Shown here piece after piece: positions 26,475 to 34,390 of a stretch of DNA of 64,000 nucleotides. Every line of letters begins with the position of its first letter. The stretch's first letter is position 1. The translations under genes and the position numbers were made by a program. The stretch covers positions 27,157 to 91,156 of the forward strand of contig JANXXL010000116.1 in NCBI GenBank assembly GCA_025350625.1. The letters are read 5' to 3'. This DNA is from Bryobacterales bacterium (GTDB lineage Bacteria > Acidobacteriota > Terriglobia > Bryobacterales > Bryobacteraceae). The notes under the pieces are model-generated. The model was not told where the DNA came from, made no database searches, and was given only the letters and a program-made list of their open reading frames with translations.

Positions 26475-28508
26475 CTACTTCTTGGTCCACTCACCGAGCC
26501 AATCGAGGACGGTGTGGTACCACAGCAGGCTGTTCTGCGGTTTTAGAACCCAGTGGCCTTCGTCGGGGAAGAGCAGGAGTTTCGACGGCACCTTCTGTTG
26601 CTGCAGCACGGTGAAGAGTTGCAGGCCCTGGCCGGTGACGTCGCGAAAGTCCTGCTCGCCGTGAATCACCAGCGTGGGGGTTTTGAACTCGCGGGCGTAG
26701 GTAGCCGGCGAAAACTTCTCGTAGAGATCGGGATTGTCGGCGGGGGTTCCCTTCATTTCCCAGAGTGGGAACCACTGCTCCTCGGTTTCGCGCGCCCAAC
26801 TGGCGAGATCGAAGACGCCGCCATGCGACACGATGGCCTTGAAGCGGTTGGTGTGGCCGTTCATCCAGTTCACCATGTAACCGCCGTAAGACGCTCCGGC
26901 CACGGCCATGCGGGTGTTATCTATATAAGGTTGCGCGCCGACGGCGTCGACCACCGCCATGATGTCGTCGAAGGGTTTGCCGCCCCAGTCACCGTTGATC
27001 TCATCGATGAATTTCTGGCCGTAGCCGGTCGAGCCGCGCGGGTTCGGCTGCACTACGACGAAGCCGGCGGAGGCGAACACCTGGGCGTTCCAGCGGTAGG
27101 TCCACGATTCACCCCAGGCTCCTTGCGGGCCGCCGTGAATGAGAAATACCACCGGGTATTTGCGTGCGGGAGTGAAGTCGGGGGGCTTGGTGATGAAGGA
27201 ATGCACGCGTGACCTGTCAGGGGTATCGACCCACATTTCTTCGAGCGGGGTGAGCGTGGCCGAGGCCAGCAGCGCGTCGTTCGTGTGGGTGAGCGGGATG
27301 CCGGCGCCGCCAGCCGAGGTCGCGCGGAAAATCTCCAGGGGACGCGAGCCGCTTTCTTCGGTATAGATCATGGTGCGGCCGTCGGCGGTGAACTGCACGT
27401 CGTCGAGACTCGATTGGCCGCTGATGATGCTGCGCACGCCGCCGCCGGTGGCCGAGATCATTTGGAGGCTGGTGCGGCCGCGGTCTTCGGTGGTAAAGAA
27501 CAGGCGCGTCGAATCGGGGGACCAGGTGAAGCTTTCGACCCAGCGATCGAGCGACTCGGTCAGATTCGCGGTATGGCCGGAGGCGAGTTCGAGCACCAGC
27601 AGACGCCAGCGGTCGCTTTCATACCCGGCGCGGGGCTGCGAGCGGAATGCGAGATACTTTCCGTCGGGTGAATAGAGAGGGCTGTCGTCGGCGCCGGGGC
27701 CGGCGGTGATTTTACGGGCGTCGCCGCCGTCGATGGGGACCGTGTAAATATCGGAGTTGGTGCTGGCGGCGGGCACGGGGTCGAGGTTGACGACGAAGGC
27801 GAGCTCCTGCGAATCGGGCGAAATCGCGTAGCCATCGGGGCCGCCGAGCGAGAACGGCGGCACGTCATACTTGCCGGGCGTGAGGTCCTTGACGCCGGTG
27901 CCGTCGGTTGATGCGACCAGCAGGTGCTGGCGGCGGCGGGTTTGCCATTCGGTCCAATGACGGTAGAGCAGAGAAGTGTAGATGCGGGCTTTCGAAGGCG
28001 ATTTGGCGTCGTAGTCCAGGTTTCTCTGATTACAGTTATTGTCGGCGCCGCACTCGGGATAGACGTTCGACTGGAACACAATCTTTTTTCCGTCGGGCGA
28101 GACCAGCAGGCCGCCGGCTTCGGTGGCGAGGCGGGTGATCAAGCGCGGGTGCTCGCCGTCGGCATCCATCACCCACACCTGCGACGATCCGCTGCGGCTG
28201 GAGATGAAGTAGATCTGTTTTGAATCCGGCGACCAACGCGGGCGCTGGTTATCGTCTCCATCGTGCGTCAGCAAGCGGGGGGCGCCGTTGTTTACCGGAA
28301 CGACGTAGATCTGTCTATTTAGTTTGTTGTTGGAGAGGTCGGGCGTGGCCACGGTGTAGGCCACCAGTTTGCCGTCTGGCGAGAGCGCGGGTTCGCCGAT
28401 GCGCTGGATGCGCAGCAGGGTTTCGACGTCGAAAGGGCGCTTCTGGGCGAAGGACGCGGGGGCGCAAAGGAGTGCTGCGCAGAGAAGCATGGAGGGAGGG
28501 CGGATCAA
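26475..28508 (-). CDS. Secreted prolyl-oligopeptidase-family (S9) peptidase
   Basis: Signal peptide (residues 1-21). An N-terminal seven-blade propeller with SPDG motifs (ALSPDGKLVAY, YSPDGKYLAF) gates a C-terminal alpha/beta hydrolase. Catalytic residues: Ser540 in GASYGG, Asp620 in GEQDFR and His652 in DEGHW. The architecture and 677-residue size match the acyl-aminoacyl peptidase/DPP-like S9C group in the periplasm. The start overlaps the end of the Uma2 gene by 4 bases, so it is translationally coupled to cca-Uma2. Confidence 0.93.
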   Translation of the reverse strand: MIRPPSMLLCAALLCAPASFAQKRPFDVETLLRIQRIGEPALSPDGKLVAYTVATPDLSNNKLNRQIYVVPVNNGAPRLLTHDGDDNQRPRWSPDSKQIYFISSRSGSSQVWVMDADGEHPRLITRLATEAGGLLVSPDGKKIVFQSNVYPECGADNNCNQRNLDYDAKSPSKARIYTSLLYRHWTEWQTRRRQHLLVASTDGTGVKDLTPGKYDVPPFSLGGPDGYAISPDSQELAFVVNLDPVPAASTNSDIYTVPIDGGDARKITAGPGADDSPLYSPDGKYLAFRSQPRAGYESDRWRLLVLELASGHTANLTESLDRWVESFTWSPDSTRLFFTTEDRGRTSLQMISATGGGVRSIISGQSSLDDVQFTADGRTMIYTEESGSRPLEIFRATSAGGAGIPLTHTNDALLASATLTPLEEMWVDTPDRSRVHSFITKPPDFTPARKYPVVFLIHGGPQGAWGESWTYRWNAQVFASAGFVVVQPNPRGSTGYGQKFIDEINGDWGGKPFDDIMAVVDAVGAQPYIDNTRMAVAGASYGGYMVNWMNGHTNRFKAIVSHGGVFDLASWARETEEQWFPLWEMKGTPADNPDLYEKFSPATYAREFKTPTLVIHGEQDFRDVTGQGLQLFTVLQQQKVPSKLLLFPDEGHWVLKPQNSLLWYHTVLDWLGEWTKK

Positions 28509-29053
28509 ACTACGAATAACTCCTCCACGCGGGCGGAAAATCCGGGCAGTAGCGCGGCGTCTTCTAGCAGGTCGCCCGCAACCAGGATGGCGGGATGGGA
28601 GGTGGCGCTATAGACGTGAATCTCGCGCATGGCGGTAACGAAAATCCACACGGCGTGGGAGCCGGCGTCGAGATATTGCCGGGTCTTGCGGGCTAATTCG
28701 TCGAAGGTATTCGAAGGCGAAGTGATCTCGATGGCCAGCGCGGGGGAGAAGGGCTGGATGGGGCGCTCCGGTTCCAGCAGGGGAAGTTGCGATGGAGCGA
28801 TCAGCGCCAGGTCGGGGGCGCGAACGGTATCGTCGCTTAGACGAAACCATTGTTCGGCTACCACTTCGCCCGGGTCCTTTTGAGCGTCCAGATGATTCAT
28901 CAATCGCTGCATCAGACGGTCGCGAATGCGGTTGTGTAAATAGGTTGCGGAAGACACCTCGACCAGTTCTCCTTGGTCGAGCTCGTAGGAGACGTCGCCG
29001 GTCTCCGGGAGCCGCTCGAGGTGTTCGACGGTCAACAGCGTCTTTGCGCCCAT
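28505..29053 (-). CDS. Uma2-family (DUF820) PD-(D/E)XK nuclease-like protein
   Basis: 182 residues with the PD-(D/E)xK core: APDLALIAP supplies the Asp, and ALAIEITSPSNTFDELARKT supplies the Glu and Lys positions. The N-terminal TVEHLERLPETGDVSYELDQG and the C-terminal HAVWIFVTAMREIHVYS complete the family. Uma2 proteins are numerous in cyanobacteria, Acidobacteria and others; cellular role unknown, possibly mobile. It sits 12 bases after cca and overlaps the S9 peptidase gene by 4. Confidence 0.88.
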   Translation of the reverse strand: MGAKTLLTVEHLERLPETGDVSYELDQGELVEVSSATYLHNRIRDRLMQRLMNHLDAQKDPGEVVAEQWFRLSDDTVRAPDLALIAPSQLPLLEPERPIQPFSPALAIEITSPSNTFDELARKTRQYLDAGSHAVWIFVTAMREIHVYSATSHPAILVAGDLLEDAALLPGFSARVEELFVV

Positions 29054-29065
29054 GCTTGAATTCTA

Positions 29066-30484
29066 CTATCTTCCGGTCGCGGGGGGCCGCGAGGCCATGT
29101 AATCGCCGAGCCAGCGCAGGGCTTCTTCCGGCGTCGAAAAAGCGCCGTCGGCTTGCGCTTCGTAAGCGGCGTGGGTCACTTCGCCGATGTGGACGCCGGG
29201 GAGATCGTCGAAATAGGGGAGCACGTGGCGTCCCAGGATCAGCGGCGGCTGGGGGCGCGATTCGACGGCTTCGGATTCGGCGGCGTCTAGAATACGCGCG
29301 GCGGCGGGAGGCAACCCGGGTTCGAGCGGCGGGCGGCCGGAGGCGTCGGCTTCTATCAAGCGGACCAGTTGTGCGATAGAGGCCGGAGCAAGACGCATCG
29401 CTAGACGGCGCACGGCTCGCGGTGAGACTTCGCGGCCGATGCTGTGATGCGCCAGATGATTTTCGACTAGCGGGACTACTTGGTCGACAATGGCGCTCTT
29501 GATGCCGATGCGTTCGAGGAAGGCGCGCGCGAGAGGGCCGCCGGCGGGTTCGTGTCCCCAGGAAGTCCAGCGGGTGCGGCCTTCGCGCTCGCGGAGCTCG
29601 GTTGTCGCGGGCTTGGCGAAGTCGTGGGCGAGTGAGGCGAACAATAGCACGGCGCGGTCGTCGGCGGGGAGCGCGTCGCGTGCGGCAATGCGCGCGGCGT
29701 GATTCAAGACGTGCATGGTGTGGATGCCGACGTCGCCTTCGGGGTGCCACTCGGGGTCCTGTGGCACGCCGAAGAGATTTTCGATTTCGGCGAAGTGCGC
29801 GATCCAGCCGGTGGCTTTGAGATATTCGCCGATGCGGCCGGGGTGTGTGCTTTTGACGGCCCACTTCATGAATTCTTCGGCCACTCGTTCGCGCGCCAGG
29901 GTCGCGTATTGGTTCGCGATGGAGCGGGACATGGCGGCGGTCGACGGGTCGATGGTGAGATTGAAGCGGCAGGCGAACTGCATCCCGCGCAGGACGCGCA
30001 AGGGGTCTTCGGCAAAGGCATCGCTGGTGGCGCGCAGGATGCCGTGGTTAAGATCGACTTGGCCGCCGAAGAAGTCCCACACATCGCCGGTGAGCGGATC
30101 GAAACTCATGGCGTTGATGGTGAAGTCGCGGCGGGACGCGGCTTGGCGCGGCGTTATGGACGGATCAAATTGGGTTTGGAAATCGCGATGGGCGGGGCCG
30201 GTTTTACTGTCGCGGCGGGGGACGCTGAAGTCGCATGTGTCGAAGCCGAACCCGGAAAATTTCACGACGCCGAAACTCTTGCCTACCAGATCCACGCGGC
30301 CGCGGGTAGCCAGAAATGCGGCCAGATCATCGTAAGAAATACCGTAGACTTCGATATCGAAATCTTTGGGATCGAGGCCCAGCAGGGCATCGCGCACCGA
30401 TCCGCCCACCACTACTGCCACAAAGCCCGACGCGTGCAGCTCGCGCACGATGGTTTCGAGCGCAACTGGTAGTGGAAGCACCAT
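29066..30484 (-). CDS. cca: CCA tRNA nucleotidyltransferase / poly(A) polymerase family
   Basis: The head domain has VVVGGSVRDALLGLDPKDFD (GG-x-VRD and the DxD metal pair), then RRDFTINAMSFDP and EDPLRVLRGMQFACRF, the canonical class II nucleotidyltransferase motifs. An HD-type domain follows (LFASLAHDFAKP). It adds or repairs the 3' CCA of tRNA. The start codon is 17 bases from the divergent cpsB start, so the promoters must lie within the opposite coding regions or very close. First gene of the cca-Uma2-S9 operon. Confidence 0.92.
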   Translation of the reverse strand: MVLPLPVALETIVRELHASGFVAVVVGGSVRDALLGLDPKDFDIEVYGISYDDLAAFLATRGRVDLVGKSFGVVKFSGFGFDTCDFSVPRRDSKTGPAHRDFQTQFDPSITPRQAASRRDFTINAMSFDPLTGDVWDFFGGQVDLNHGILRATSDAFAEDPLRVLRGMQFACRFNLTIDPSTAAMSRSIANQYATLARERVAEEFMKWAVKSTHPGRIGEYLKATGWIAHFAEIENLFGVPQDPEWHPEGDVGIHTMHVLNHAARIAARDALPADDRAVLLFASLAHDFAKPATTELREREGRTRWTSWGHEPAGGPLARAFLERIGIKSAIVDQVVPLVENHLAHHSIGREVSPRAVRRLAMRLAPASIAQLVRLIEADASGRPPLEPGLPPAAARILDAAESEAVESRPQPPLILGRHVLPYFDDLPGVHIGEVTHAAYEAQADGAFSTPEEALRWLGDYMASRPPATGR

Positions 30485-30501
30485 CCTGGTTAAGATTGTA
30501 C

Positions 30502-31266
30502 TTGGTAGACATTCACAGTCACGTGTTATACGGCATGGACGACGGCTCGAAAACGCTCGAGCAGTCGATAGAAATGCTGCAAATGGCGGCGGCGGCGGGG
30601 ACTACGGAGCTGGTGTGCACGCCACATGCGAATCGCGATTTCAAGTTCGAGCCGCTGGTGATTCGGGAGCGCTTGAAGGAGCTCGAAGAAGGCATCGCCG
30701 GTGCGGTGCGGCTTTATACGGGGTGCGATTTCCATTTGAGCTACGAGAATATTCAGGATGCGATTACGCATCCGCGCAAGTACACCATTAATCAGGATCG
30801 CTACCTGCTGGTGGAATTTTCCGAACTCATGGTGTTCCGCAATACCGGCGAGATTTTTGGGCGGCTGCAGGAGGCGGGAATGATGCCGATCATTACGCAT
30901 CCGGAGCGAAATCACCTCCTGCAAATGCGCCTGGAGGAGATTGCGCTGTGGGTCGAGGCCGGGGCGTACGTGCAGGTGACCGGGCAGAGCCTGCTCGGCG
31001 GCTTTGGAAAGAAGGCGGCGGAGTGCGCGCGCACGCTGCTCGACCGGCGTCTGGTGCACTTCATCGCGAGCGATGGGCATGACCTGAAGTACCGGCCTCC
31101 CACCATGAATGAAGCGCACGCCTGGCTCGTGAAGAACTACGGGCAAGGGGTGGCGGATGCGCTGTGCATCGACAATCCGCGCGCGACGCTCGACGGGCAT
31201 GCGGTGCATCTGCCGTATATGGAAATGGAGAATCGGGGGAAGAAATGGTATCAGATCTGGCGGTAA
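30502..31266 (+). CDS. cpsB: PHP-type protein-tyrosine phosphatase (CpsB/YwqE-like)
   Basis: I chose the TTG at 30502 because it gives the family N-terminus VDIHSHVLYGMDDGSK; a TTG two codons upstream is possible and no good ribosome site exists for either. Metal ligands of the PHP fold are seen: DIHSH, CTPHANR, the Glu in LVEFSE, THPERNH and ASDGHD. In CpsB/YwqE this domain dephosphorylates the Tyr tail of a BY-kinase, fitting the Wzc-like gene at 34390, though two modules lie between. Its last 111 bases are duplicated at 32164-32258. Confidence 0.88.
   Translation: MVDIHSHVLYGMDDGSKTLEQSIEMLQMAAAAGTTELVCTPHANRDFKFEPLVIRERLKELEEGIAGAVRLYTGCDFHLSYENIQDAITHPRKYTINQDRYLLVEFSELMVFRNTGEIFGRLQEAGMMPIITHPERNHLLQMRLEEIALWVEAGAYVQVTGQSLLGGFGKKAAECARTLLDRRLVHFIASDGHDLKYRPPTMNEAHAWLVKNYGQGVADALCIDNPRATLDGHAVHLPYMEMENRGKKWYQIWR
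31154..31264 (+). repeat. Direct repeat copy 1: 3' end of cpsB
   Basis: This stretch recurs at 32164-32258 with two C/T differences in the shared part and two small deletions (about 13 and 3 bases) near its end. The two copies are 1,010 bp apart, start to start. Confidence 0.9.
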
Positions 31267-31286
31267 AGTAGACTAACGGGTAACTT

Positions 31287-31562
31287 ATGAAGCTTGCCTT
31301 CGAGCTTGAGCTTCCAGACGGCGCGGTGGACCAAATGGCCGAAGCTGAACTTGTACGTTCGGTCAAAGAACAAACCGTGCTAAAGCTTTACTCTGAAGAG
31401 CGGGTAACTACCGGCGAAGCGGCAGAGATGCTGGGGTTAACGCGGATCGAGTTCCTCGAACTCCTGGGGCGGAGCGGCGTCGGTTTTCAAGTGGAGATCG
31501 ACGTCGAAGACTTGCAGATGCTCCGGCGTTGGCGTGAGGATGGCGCCGAGGGCGGGCGGTGA
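31287..31562 (+). CDS. UPF0175-family antitoxin-like protein
   Basis: 91 residues with VKEQTVLKLYSEERVTTGEA and AEMLGLTRIEFLELLGRSGV, the UPF0175 helix-turn-helix that usually accompanies a DUF3368 PIN toxin. No such toxin follows. The N-terminal FELELPDGAVDQM strand and the C-terminal EIDVEDLQMLRRW are family features. Start 20 bases after cpsB, with a weak ribosome site. Part of the cassette flanked by cpsB end copies. Confidence 0.75.
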   Translation: MKLAFELELPDGAVDQMAEAELVRSVKEQTVLKLYSEERVTTGEAAEMLGLTRIEFLELLGRSGVGFQVEIDVEDLQMLRRWREDGAEGGR

Positions 31563-31705
31563 GTGCAGTTGTTTCCGACAGCAGCCATCACTTGCCCATC
31601 CTTTCTTCAACTTCCATCGTGGGGCCGCTGGCCGAATGTTTTTCATACATTGGCTTCATTTTCTTGCCTAAACCGCCACCCATTTAGGACACCACTGCAT
31701 ACGCA
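31563..31705. other. Gap between UPF0175 and the next gene
   Basis: 143 bp with no gene, dyad or promoter I can support. Confidence 0.5.
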
Positions 31706-32137
31706 ATGAATCCAAGGCAAGAATCGGAAACACTCATGAATGCAATGCTGCCCCTTGCAGAAAAGATGCTGAGGCAGTATGGAGAGTTCTATCCGTACGG
31801 CGGCTATATGAAGGCGGACGGAGCCATTGTGGAAGTGGGTGCAACCGTGCCCGATACAGATCGGCCAAAATCTAAAGATTTAATTTACATCTTGCGTAAT
31901 TCCCTTCAAGATGCCGCACAACGGAACGAGTGCAAGGTTGTTGCAATGGTATTCGATGTGACAGTGACGTTGCCGAATTCCAATCGCAAGAGCGATGCTA
32001 TTCAGGTTTCTGTTGAACATTCAAATCACTATTCTGTGGAAGTCTTTTTCCCGTACCAACTCATTGAGAACGATTTGGTTTATGGAGAGACATTTGCTCA
32101 ATCGGGCAAGATTGAGGTCTTTGGCAGAGCTAGTTAA
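31706..32137 (+). CDS. Conserved hypothetical protein in the cassette, low GC
   Basis: 143 residues starting MNPRQESETLMNAMLPLAEK with a helical N-terminus, then EFYPYGGYMKADGAIVEVGA, an alternation of strands, and NHYSVEVFFPYQLIENDLVY near the end. The MLPLAEKML...EFYPYGG-x-MK-x-DG pattern is seen in small proteins near mobile genes and possible immunity genes (recalled, not checked). Base composition is clearly less GC-rich than cpsB or nusG. No function assigned. Lies between the two copies of the cpsB 3' end. Confidence 0.6.
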   Translation: MNPRQESETLMNAMLPLAEKMLRQYGEFYPYGGYMKADGAIVEVGATVPDTDRPKSKDLIYILRNSLQDAAQRNECKVVAMVFDVTVTLPNSNRKSDAIQVSVEHSNHYSVEVFFPYQLIENDLVYGETFAQSGKIEVFGRAS

Positions 32138-32163
32138 GGAGCGTTTGGTCACACGTCACCGCC

Positions 32164-32258
32164 CGGATGCGCTGCGCATCGACAATCCGCGCGCGACGCT
32201 CGACGGGCATGCGGTGCATTTGCCGTATATGGAAGGAAGTGGTATCAGATCTGGCGGT
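32164..32258 (+). repeat. Direct repeat copy 2: truncated duplicate of the cpsB 3' end
   Basis: It matches 31154-31264. The cpsB reading frame (RIDNPRATLDGHAVHLPYME) is intact through most of the copy, then shifts because of the small deletions. No start or upstream cpsB portion accompanies it. It sits between the hypothetical gene and DUF433 copy 2 and marks a duplication boundary. Confidence 0.9.
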
Positions 32259-32294
32259 GATAGCGTCCCAAATAATTGGTGTTAAGGTGAGATT

Positions 32295-32531
32295 GTGACG
32301 GCAGAGCAATGGTCGCGGCTGGATCAAATCGTGTGGGTCGATCCCGGCCGCATGAGTGGGACTGTTTGTTTTCGCGGCACTCGCGTGCCCGTCGAAACGC
32401 TGATCGACCACATCGAGGGAAACGCGACGCTCGATCAGTTTCTCGCCGGGTTCCCGTCCGTAAGCCGTGAACAGGCCATTCAATTTATTGAGCTAGCCAA
32501 AGAATCGCTGCTCGCGTGCGTATCCTCTTAG
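32295..32531 (+). CDS. DUF433 antitoxin, second copy
   Basis: GTG start with AAGGTGAG close upstream. The sequence RLDQIVWVDPGRMSGTVCFR, then GTRVPVETLIDHIEGNATLD and FLAGFPSVSREQAIQFIELA fits DUF433. It differs strongly from the copy at 11295, so the two modules are not a recent duplication. It overlaps the reading frame of the DUF5615 toxin that begins at 32516. Confidence 0.85.
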   Translation: MTAEQWSRLDQIVWVDPGRMSGTVCFRGTRVPVETLIDHIEGNATLDQFLAGFPSVSREQAIQFIELAKESLLACVSS

Positions 32532-32847
32532 ACGAATGTGTTCACGCCGGCGTGCGTGTTGCATTCCTGGTCATTCTGTTTCGACCGTGAGTGAAGCTGG
32601 TTGGCGAAGCAGTAAAGACAACACTTTCCTGGGCCTTGCCGAACGCGAGTTCGACGTCTTCGTGACTATAGACCGCAAACTTGAACATCAAATCGACCTG
32701 CGCAGGTTCGCGCTGGCCTTTGTCATGGTTCGCGTGACCAGCAACACCCTCGCCGCGTATCTTCCGAGCTTTGATCGGCTGCGGCAAGCGGTGGAGACAG
32801 TGCGCAAGGGCGAAGTGATTCATCTGGATGCTCGCCCGCGCCATTAG
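32516..32847 (+). pseudogene. DUF5615 PIN-like toxin, frameshifted
   Basis: The GTG at 32516 starts MRILLDECVHAGVRVAF, the classical toxin N-terminus with the catalytic Asp, but this frame is lost after about 17 codons. The rest continues in another frame as PGHSVSTVSEAGW, FDVFVTIDRKLEHQIDL and ALAFVMVRVTSNTLAAY. Adding one C to TTCCTGG (about 32567) restores the exact family spacing. Likely a one-base deletion in a C run; a sequencing error is possible. As it stands the toxin is inactive while the antitoxin is intact. Confidence 0.8.
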
Positions 32848-32894
32848 CGCAATCCTCCCGAACCTATTCCCCGATTTCCCCTAAGTGCTGCTGA

Positions 32895-32906
32895 GACGAA
32901 TTCGTC
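32895..32906. promoter_or_regulatory. 12-bp palindrome in the leader of the polysaccharide operon
   Basis: GACGAATTCGTC is a perfect palindrome 61 bases before the NusG-like start, and ACGAATCG occurs again at 32928. It could be an operator, but no clear -10/-35 was found in the 119-bp gap. Function inferred from position only. Confidence 0.3.
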
Positions 32907-32966
32907 CCGATAGGCACAAATTGAGGTACGAATCGTTTTGAGAAAGGCTCCCCGCTGGGACTCACA

Positions 32967-33470
32967 ATGCGCGAGCTGTGCCCATGGTACGCACTTAGCG
33001 TGAAACATCAACATGAACGGGCGGTGCGATTGGCGCTTGAATTCAATGGGTTCGAGGCGCTGGCGCCCACCTATCGCGCGCGCCGGCGCTGGTCGGATCG
33101 GGTGAAGGAAGTAGACCTGCCGTTGTTTGCGGGATACGTGTTTTGCCGGTTTGCATTTTCTGAGCGGGTGCGGGTGATGGATGCACCTGGTGTGGCGAAA
33201 GTGGTCGAGTTTGGGGGCACTCCGGCGGAGGTTTCTGAGGCGGAGGTTGCGGCGATCCGGGCTGTGATGGATTCGAGGTTGCCGGTGCGTCCGTGGCCCT
33301 ATCTGAAGTTGGGGGACCGGGTGCGCGTGGAGCATGGACCGCTGCGAGGGCTTGAAGGCACCCTGCTGCGGGAAGTGGTGCGGGAGCGATGGCAATTGGT
33401 GATTGGCGTCGAGATGCTACAGCGGTCGCTCGCGGTGGAGTTGGAACCGGAAATGGTGGCGGCGGTATGA
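32967..33470 (+). CDS. NusG-like specialised antiterminator (UpxY/RfaH type)
   Basis: 167 residues: the NGN domain starts with PWYALSVKHQHERAVRLALE and has the FAGYVFCRF motif, and the KOW domain is GDRVRVEHGPLRGLEGTLL. Its place as first gene of an 18-gene exopolysaccharide operon is that of UpxY/LoaP/RfaH-type factors, which let RNA polymerase read through long operons. It overlaps the next gene by ATGA. Whether a leader RNA element (ops-like) is used could not be seen. Confidence 0.88.
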   Translation: MRELCPWYALSVKHQHERAVRLALEFNGFEALAPTYRARRRWSDRVKEVDLPLFAGYVFCRFAFSERVRVMDAPGVAKVVEFGGTPAEVSEAEVAAIRAVMDSRLPVRPWPYLKLGDRVRVEHGPLRGLEGTLLREVVRERWQLVIGVEMLQRSLAVELEPEMVAAV

Positions 33471-34390
33471 GGATGATTGTTGCGGTCATCATATTGGCTC
33501 TGCGACTGATGGCGCAGACGGAACCGGCTTCGGCGAATCTGCCGGCCCAAGCTATCGGACCCATGGATTTGCTCGCGATCTCGGTTTACGGCGCGCCGGA
33601 GCTCACGCGATCCGTGCGGGTGAGCGACGAGGGACAGATCCGCCTGCCGATGGTGCGCCGGAAGATCGACGTGGGAGGTCGCATGCCGGTCGAAGTGGAG
33701 GAGCGGATCGCGGCGGCGCTGATCGAGGAAGACATTCTGGTGGATCCTGCGGTTAGCGTTACCATCGCGGAGTATCATAGCCGGCCCATCAGCGTGGCCG
33801 GGGCGGTGAAAGCGCCGCTCACGTTTCAGGCAGTGGGCAAAACTACGCTGCTCGAAGCCCTGACCCGCGCTCAGGGATTAAGTGAAGATGCGGGTCCGGA
33901 GATTCTGTTGACGCGGCCCGCGGCGGGGGGCGTCTCGCTGCCGGTGGAGCGCATACCTGTAAAGAAATTAATCGATGCCGCGGACCCTTCGTTCAACGTG
34001 GCGCTGGCAGGGGGCGAAGAAGTGCGCGTGCCCCAGGCGGGACGCGTGTTCGTGGCGGGAAACGTCAAGCATCCGGGGGGATTTCGTATTGATAACGGAG
34101 GCGAGACTACGGTGCTGAAGGCGATTGCCCTGGCCGAAGGGCTGGCGCCTTTCGCGACTAAAACCGCCTATATTTTCCGGGCCGGCGGGGAAGCAGGGCG
34201 TGCGGAGATCGCGATTGAGTTGGCCAAAATCATGGACCGCAAAGCGCAGGACGTGGCGCTGGCGGCGAACGACATCCTTTATATACCCGATAACCGCACG
34301 CGGCGCACTACCATGAGTGCGATCGAGAAGGCCATTGGTTTCGCGGCCGGCACTGCTTCGGGCGCTTTGATTTTGGGACTGAATCATTGA
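33467..34390 (+). CDS. Polysaccharide export protein (Wza-like, outer membrane)
   Basis: A signal peptide (residues 1-23) without lipobox Cys is followed by the Poly_export domain (PMDLLAISVYGAPELTRSVR, DEGQIRLPMV) and two SLBB-type beta-grasp repeats (RPISVAGAVKAPLTFQAVGK, and VFVAGNVKHPGGFRIDNGGE). The C-terminus has a hydrophobic Gly-rich end (AIGFAAGTASGALILGL) that may insert into the membrane. It exports the polymer together with the Wzc-like gene that follows. Confidence 0.9.
   Translation: MRMIVAVIILALRLMAQTEPASANLPAQAIGPMDLLAISVYGAPELTRSVRVSDEGQIRLPMVRRKIDVGGRMPVEVEERIAAALIEEDILVDPAVSVTIAEYHSRPISVAGAVKAPLTFQAVGKTTLLEALTRAQGLSEDAGPEILLTRPAAGGVSLPVERIPVKKLIDAADPSFNVALAGGEEVRVPQAGRVFVAGNVKHPGGFRIDNGGETTVLKAIALAEGLAPFATKTAYIFRAGGEAGRAEIAIELAKIMDRKAQDVALAANDILYIPDNRTRRTTMSAIEKAIGFAAGTASGALILGLNH

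Noticed and set aside
28608..29864. Long open frame, 418 codons, antisense to Uma2 and cca
   Set aside because: Highly Arg/Pro/Ser-rich with no motif; it mirrors the third-position GC bias of the real genes on the other frame.
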